This document shows positions 59,074 through 64,000 of a stretch of 64,000 bases of DNA, in pieces (positions within the stretch are counted from its first letter, which is position 1; each line of letters starts with the position of its first letter). The translations under genes were made by a program, and so were the position numbers. The notes beneath the pieces are model-generated. The model was not told the DNA's origin. It ran no database searches and saw nothing but the letters and a program-made list of their open reading frames with translations. Location of the stretch: NCBI RefSeq assembly GCF_000346465.2, contig NC_034009.1:19425606-19489605 (forward strand), given 5' to 3'. The DNA comes from Prunus persica. Its lineage: Eukaryota; Streptophyta; Magnoliopsida; Rosales; Rosaceae.

Positions 59074-62000
59074 CTAGTCACCATTCCGGGCTGAAGGGCT
59101 GTTTTTCTTGATAAGCTGGTTCAAGCAGAAGTTAAGTTTCAAAAAGAGCATCCACAAAGCAATATGCACGGTTTCATGCAACAAAATGGTCGTTTCTGTC
59201 CATTTCTGTTAGTGGCCGCCTGTGTTTCAGTTCCATCAGATGACCCAACCAGGCTTTGGCCTGAGTCATGGGCCTTTTTTTGCCCGCCAAGCACCCAATG
59301 AGCATAACTGGGAGGACCAATAAGCCAACCTGTCCACCTGCCCATCCGCCCAGCTTTTATAAATCTTTTTAGTTTAATATTTATTTTTTTTAAGTTTCTA
59401 AAAGAATCATCTGCTATTTTCTTTCAGTCAATAATATTCAGTATACTCTAAAGTAAACTGTTTTAAAATACTTTGTGTTCATTTATTGTAGAATAACTAT
59501 AATTTAAGCAATATTGAACAAGAATTAGATGGTTCTAAGGTCACCCAAAGGCCAGCAGGCAGGGAAGTCGGCCTTGAATTAGAAGGCTTGGCCGTGGTCA
59601 TCAATGAATAATTTGATAATATATGGCAGTAACCCTTTATCACATTTTGACATAATTAAAAAGCTGGTAAAAAGCATCATGTCAAAGTTCCAGTCACATA
59701 TATTTACAAAAGATGAATCCCTTTCTCTAGGATGCAAAAGGGATTGCATTGTTAGGGTCGCCAAGCAATGTGGTCCAGTGATCCGAACTGTCTAAGTTTT
59801 AGGTCCAGATTTAAAAATCATCTCTCTAAAAATAATCAAGTAAACCAGACCATTAAAATAAATAAATGATTTTTCATTCAGTTATTATTTTGTAAAGATG
59901 ATTCCTGAATAGGAATTTAACAAATGGACGGCTTAGATTACTGAATCACATTGAGGGTTGGTCCCACAAGCGATTGCCTTTGCTTCTTATCAAAAGGGAT
60001 CCCTATGTATAAGTTTTCCCTATATATACAGCGACACACATTTGGTTTTAGATTGAAAAAGAGAAATTTCACGAATAGTCTCTGTGTCGAAAAAGGGTAC
60101 ATGCAAGTGACATACAAAGCTCTACTAACATGTGGTGCCATCACATGCTTTATTTCTTTACTTAAGAGGATGATGTGCAACACCATCGATGGTGAGAGAA
60201 TTCTCTTCAAAATCTACGAAAAACCACCATAACGCCCTCTCTCACTAATAGTTAGAGGGAAATAATAAATCAAAGAGAATCTAACCTTGTAGAAATATTT
60301 CTTCCGAAGCTTGACTGCTGTGCGGATGCATCTTTTGACACTGATTTTCAGCAAATTATCATTGAAAATCTGCAGCGCATTAAAATAAGTTTCAAGGAAA
60401 TTATTTAGGAAAAGTAGAAAAGCAATCCAAAAATCATGAAGAGTTACAAAACCAACTCAAATAAATTGGATCAGAAAAACCTCTTAACACCACAAGGGCA
60501 TCACAAAGATCCCCATATCATTACGACACTCCCCCGATACATATCTAATATTTAAAATCCGTATCAATTGATATTTTGACAATTTCACCTATCCAGACAA
60601 CCGGCACTCGTTAAAGTCAAAAAATAGTTATTTTCAACATTATTTAAAAAACTAATGTCTGTTCTTAATGTTTAAAAACTATAGTCAATATGAAAAAAAA
60701 AATTACACACACACACAGAAGAAAAGAGAAGCTCTACTTTCGTATCGTCCAACACAACAACCAAGGGCCAAAAGAGGCAGATTATTAAATATATATATAT
60801 TTTTTATATATATATAAGCTTCAGTTGAGGGACACCCTTGTAGATATATATATAAGCTTCAGTTGGGGGACACCCTTGTAGAGCACACCATGCATTGTAT
60901 TTCAACGATCCGAACTGTCTAGTTCTTAGATATTCCCTCAAAGATCATCTCTGCAAAATATCACTTGAATCCAAAACCATTTTACCACTAATTAGATTGT
61001 TGTTATTATAGTATTTTCTTGAAGCACCGTGTTCGTGTATTTTGTTTGTCCTAATTAGATGTCTTAATGGTTTTCAATTTGCAAGGATGATCTATGAATG
61101 AAGATTTGAAAACCAGACGGTTTGGATCGTTGAATTTTTTTTTGTAGGGTACCCTAATGGGTGTCCCTCAATAGAAGGGGACTATATATATATGTATATA
61201 TGTAACGTAATACATATTATTCTATTGGTATACCCGTATTATTGTTTTTTTAAATGTATAGTATCATCTAGCACCGAATCCTGTATCCCCTATCCGTTGA
61301 CGACAACAGAGAGAATGAGTGATCCTTAAACTTTTTTTATTCTTTATCCATATGCATGTGGATATGGATATCCATGCAACACAGGAGATACTGTTGATCC
61401 ATATCCCGTAACCAATATGCTTACGACCAACCTACATTCCCATTTGTAAAATAGCCTCCAATCATACTATATGGATTGTGCAAGACTAGTGGCATCTAGT
61501 CTCCACTATGTTGGAGAAGCTCCTGAGTCCTGGGATGAAATCTCACGGATGACAACATTTGAACAAAAAAATGGCATGAGGGAGTGGATTTTCTTCAGAC
61601 TTTTTTTTGAGAAATTTCTTTTGAGTTTGAAGATGCATCCTATCCTAGATTCTATGGACTTCTCACACGTTCTACTTATACTTTGGCTCCAATTTTAATA
61701 ACAAAGTTTGTGTTTCTTATCCCAAAAAGATAAAAGTCAGTGCAGAACTGACCGATCAAAATTATAGACCAGGTAACTGTAAAAGTAACCTTTGAGTGGA
61801 AGAAAACAAACAGAGAAATAAATTAACTAATGCAAAATACAATATAAAACAGAAAACTCAATATAATGCACCTACCTTTATCATATCATCAATTGAGCGC
61901 GTCTGACGAATGATTTTCTGGCGGTTCATGATGAGGATTGCGGCAACACAGAAGACCGGTAACTCATCATCCCCATTCCTAGTTGATGAGACTGCAGTGC

Positions 62001-64000
62001 AGATGTGCATGCGATCATTCTTTGACCAAAAATTCCTTGTCAACCCACAAAAATGATATGTTGATGCTGATTTCATTCCAGTGTCAGACATGGAGTGTTC
62101 CGGATTTCCATGATTTGAATGTGAGCCGCCCTTCATATCACCACCACCCTCCGCACTTTCACCCCTCATTTCTGCTTCCAAATCCCTAGGAAGCTGCACC
62201 ACCAAGGCTTCTAGACAGCTGTCCTCTAAATTGTAAGCCAAGGATTCTTGAAAATCAGCAGCCCACATCATCTGCATTTGACATAAAACAATTTGAATAT
62301 ATACAAATATACATGCTGCAGTTTATGAGGTAAACATGTAGTGGAAAATTTCTCGTTCTAACTTATCATAGAAATTTCTCTTTTATATAAATTATAGAAA
62401 TACTTAAGTTAAATATTTTTCTGGCAGTTACACACTCCAAAGACCAATTTATTTTTTTTCTTGCTCTTTTCTGATTCCAAGCTCATCATAAGAACTACAA
62501 TATTAGGAAATATGCCCATAAACCTTAAACCCAACATTATGTGATAAGTTAAACTTAATGAAAAGACAGAGCAAAGCAATCATTAATCCTATGGACTATG
62601 GAAACTTCGCCCAATTTGTATTTAATACACGTGTAAATAATTTGCATCAAATATGTGCCATAGTTCATCCATTTTGTAAAGCATATATTATAATTGCAGG
62701 TTTTGAGGTCCATATTAACAGTTCATAAATTCATTGGGTGATCTACCATATCAAGCATGACAGAGTAACTAAAGAACACAAACCTCCCACATACAAAGAG
62801 CATCATCAAACGATAACTCCCGACGGAAGAGTACCAGCAGCATCCGAAATGCAAAATGAAGGCTTTCAGCACCTATGTGTGACAGGTGTGCAAACATTTC
62901 CCTGTCTGTGAGTTCCAAGATATTCCACAATGCTTGCAACTGCTTCATTACCCCAGTTGGTCCTTCCATCTGAAAATTTTCCCGCTGAATGAAGAGTTTG
63001 AAAAGAAAATGTCAGTGATGGAGCATAGAAATGTCTAGCTCAAAATATATTTGTCAAGTTTAGAATACCATTCTCCTTAGAAGCATCTCAAAGCACCAAA
63101 ACGCATCAGCATTATCCTCAAACAGGACGACAAATGGAGACAGCAAGTCACTCATACCTAAGAAACAATAATCAGTTAAACTAAAACCTACTTCTGCAGC
63201 TTTTGAGATAGAGTGATAATTCTGAATCTTAATTTAAGAGAAAATCATGTGAGGACAGAGAGAATTAGAAAAAGAAAACTAATAACAAAAACACAACCTT
63301 GACAATATCCGGTTGCTGGATCAACCCACGCGTAAACAGCAAGAATATCTGACATCCTAGCTAAATTTTTTGCATCCTCATAGAATTCAAGATGACTGTC
63401 TGTTCTTACCACATCAACAACTGAAAGAAAGAAAAAAAAAAAGACAAATTTTCTCAACTGAAAACAAGGCTTTAAGAGGATCAATCAATGAGAGCAACAA
63501 CAGTATGAATTATAAGTGAGACTAAGAAAGAAAGGAAGACTTACCTATTCGGTGGAGAGTCCAAAGCCATTCAGATACTCTGTCTTCACTCACAGTCCCT
63601 CCTTGAGACATTGTTGTATTTCTAAATTCTGTATCTGGTACATCTGATATTCTCATCCTGTTTACTATTTCTTTCTTCTTACCCATATTATTGGACTGCA
63701 ATACTGAATGATGGGCATCAGTACGAACCATTTCAATTTCAGAGTTAATGGTGCGTGAAACATTCTTGGATGGTGAGCAATTTGATTCAATAACTAAATC
63801 TACATTGTTATTGACTTGAAAACTGTGCATGCTGTCCTTTTTCAACCTTGACTTACATTGCGCAGAAAGTTTATCATCAGACACACGACCTTCATCATCT
63901 TCTTCACACTTTTCAAACAAATCAGCGACCGGTAAAGTAGGATATTCAAAATAACTTTTTGGTACATATTTTGTTCCATCTGCTTCTCTCCCTAGCTTTG
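59074..64000 (-). CDS. TBC domain Rab GTPase-activating protein, 3' part (seven exons, open at right edge)
   Basis: Minus-strand exons are 64000-63545, 63420-63298, 63157-63069, 62984-62784, 62271-61876, 60369-60286 and 59115-59074 (TAG). All have phase-consistent GT-AG junctions. Exon 63420-63298 carries the TBC arginine-finger motif (VVDVVRTDSH) and the glutamine-finger motif (YCQG), the two residues that drive GTP hydrolysis on Rab proteins. The remainder of the domain follows (DLLSPFVVLFEDNADAFWCFEMLL, then SLHFAFRMLLVLFRREL and MWEMMWAADF). The C-terminus is short and ends KKNSPSARNGD. The N-terminal part is outside the window. Sequence style fits plant TBC15/GYP7-like proteins such as Arabidopsis At5g52580. 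The role would be switching off Rab GTPases in vesicle traffic. It appears intact. Confidence 0.93.
59768..59965. mobile_element. foldback MITE, copy A (TBC gene intron)
   Basis: The left part (GTGATCCGAACTGTCTAAG, then AAAAATCATCTCTCTAAAAA) is an imperfect inverted repeat of the right part (TTTGTAAAGATGATTCCTGA, then GGACGGCTTAGATTACTGAAT). Inner motifs match the larger copy at 60846-61188. Located in the last intron of the TBC gene. No coding capacity. Confidence 0.6.
60811..61188. mobile_element. foldback MITE, copy B, with duplicated left end
   Basis: The left arm (TTGGGGGACACCC, TTCAACGATCCGAACTGTCTAG, AAGATCATCTCTGC) pairs with the right arm (GGATGATCTATGAATG, AGACGGTTTGGATCGTTGAA, GGGTGTCCCTCAA). 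The arms run about 160 bases each from 60846 to 61188. The left 37 bases are tandemly duplicated (60811-60843 and 60846-60880). The element lies in the intron between TBC exons 60369-60286 and 62271-61876. Confidence 0.7.

Overview
The window looks like a gene-poor, repeat-rich stretch of a plant nuclear genome. Genes are split by many AT-rich introns, the families are plant-specific (class III peroxidase, DUF3755), and most of the DNA is LTR retrotransposons, a CACTA transposon, foldback MITEs and microsatellites. The transposon types and the closeness of the host proteins to woody-eudicot relatives suggest a tree or shrub, possibly Rosaceae. That assignment is inference from memory, not a search result.

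Layout. 1-4290: a decayed Ty1/copia retrotransposon on the minus strand, with its 5' LTR and primer-binding site at 4047-4290. 4370-4700: an RNase H-like fragment. 6666-14922: an intact seven-exon minus-strand gene for a DUF3755/SANT-like protein (244 aa). 15660-20122: a long ORF-less repeat on the minus strand, split by an LTR-like insertion. 20123-29540: a broken Athila-like Gypsy element (protease, RT, RNase H, integrase), followed by a long LTR-like region holding further insertions and then an Athila-type primer-binding site.

29828-43799 is the centrepiece: an end-to-end CACTA (En/Spm) DNA transposon of 13,972 bp with 28-bp terminal inverted repeats and a 3-bp TAT target duplication. It carries two plus-strand genes. 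One encodes a Transposase_24 domain fused to a Ulp1/C48 cysteine protease; the other is a TNP2 transposase with a single-base frameshift. It also holds a decayed fragment of a host 26S proteasome RPN6 gene. Its CGACG/CGTCG subterminal motif is not confined to the ends: it fills all six coding introns of the protease gene and the spacers, but not the two short introns inside the TNP2 coding region.

44706-47640: a plus-strand relative of the 15.7-20.1 kb repeat, itself interrupted by a hAT-like insertion whose empty site can be read from the other copy. 53144-55695: a complete four-exon class III peroxidase gene of the peroxidase-26 type, lacking the usual distal catalytic histidine. 59074-64000: the 3' seven exons of a minus-strand TBC (Rab GTPase-activating) gene, open at the right edge, with two foldback MITEs in its introns.

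The three host genes (DUF3755, peroxidase, TBC RabGAP) show no functional link. The only genes that act together are those of the CACTA element, where TNP2 would cut the ends and the Transposase_24/Ulp1 product may bind the repeats. All exon coordinates come from reading splice sites and reading-frame phase by eye.
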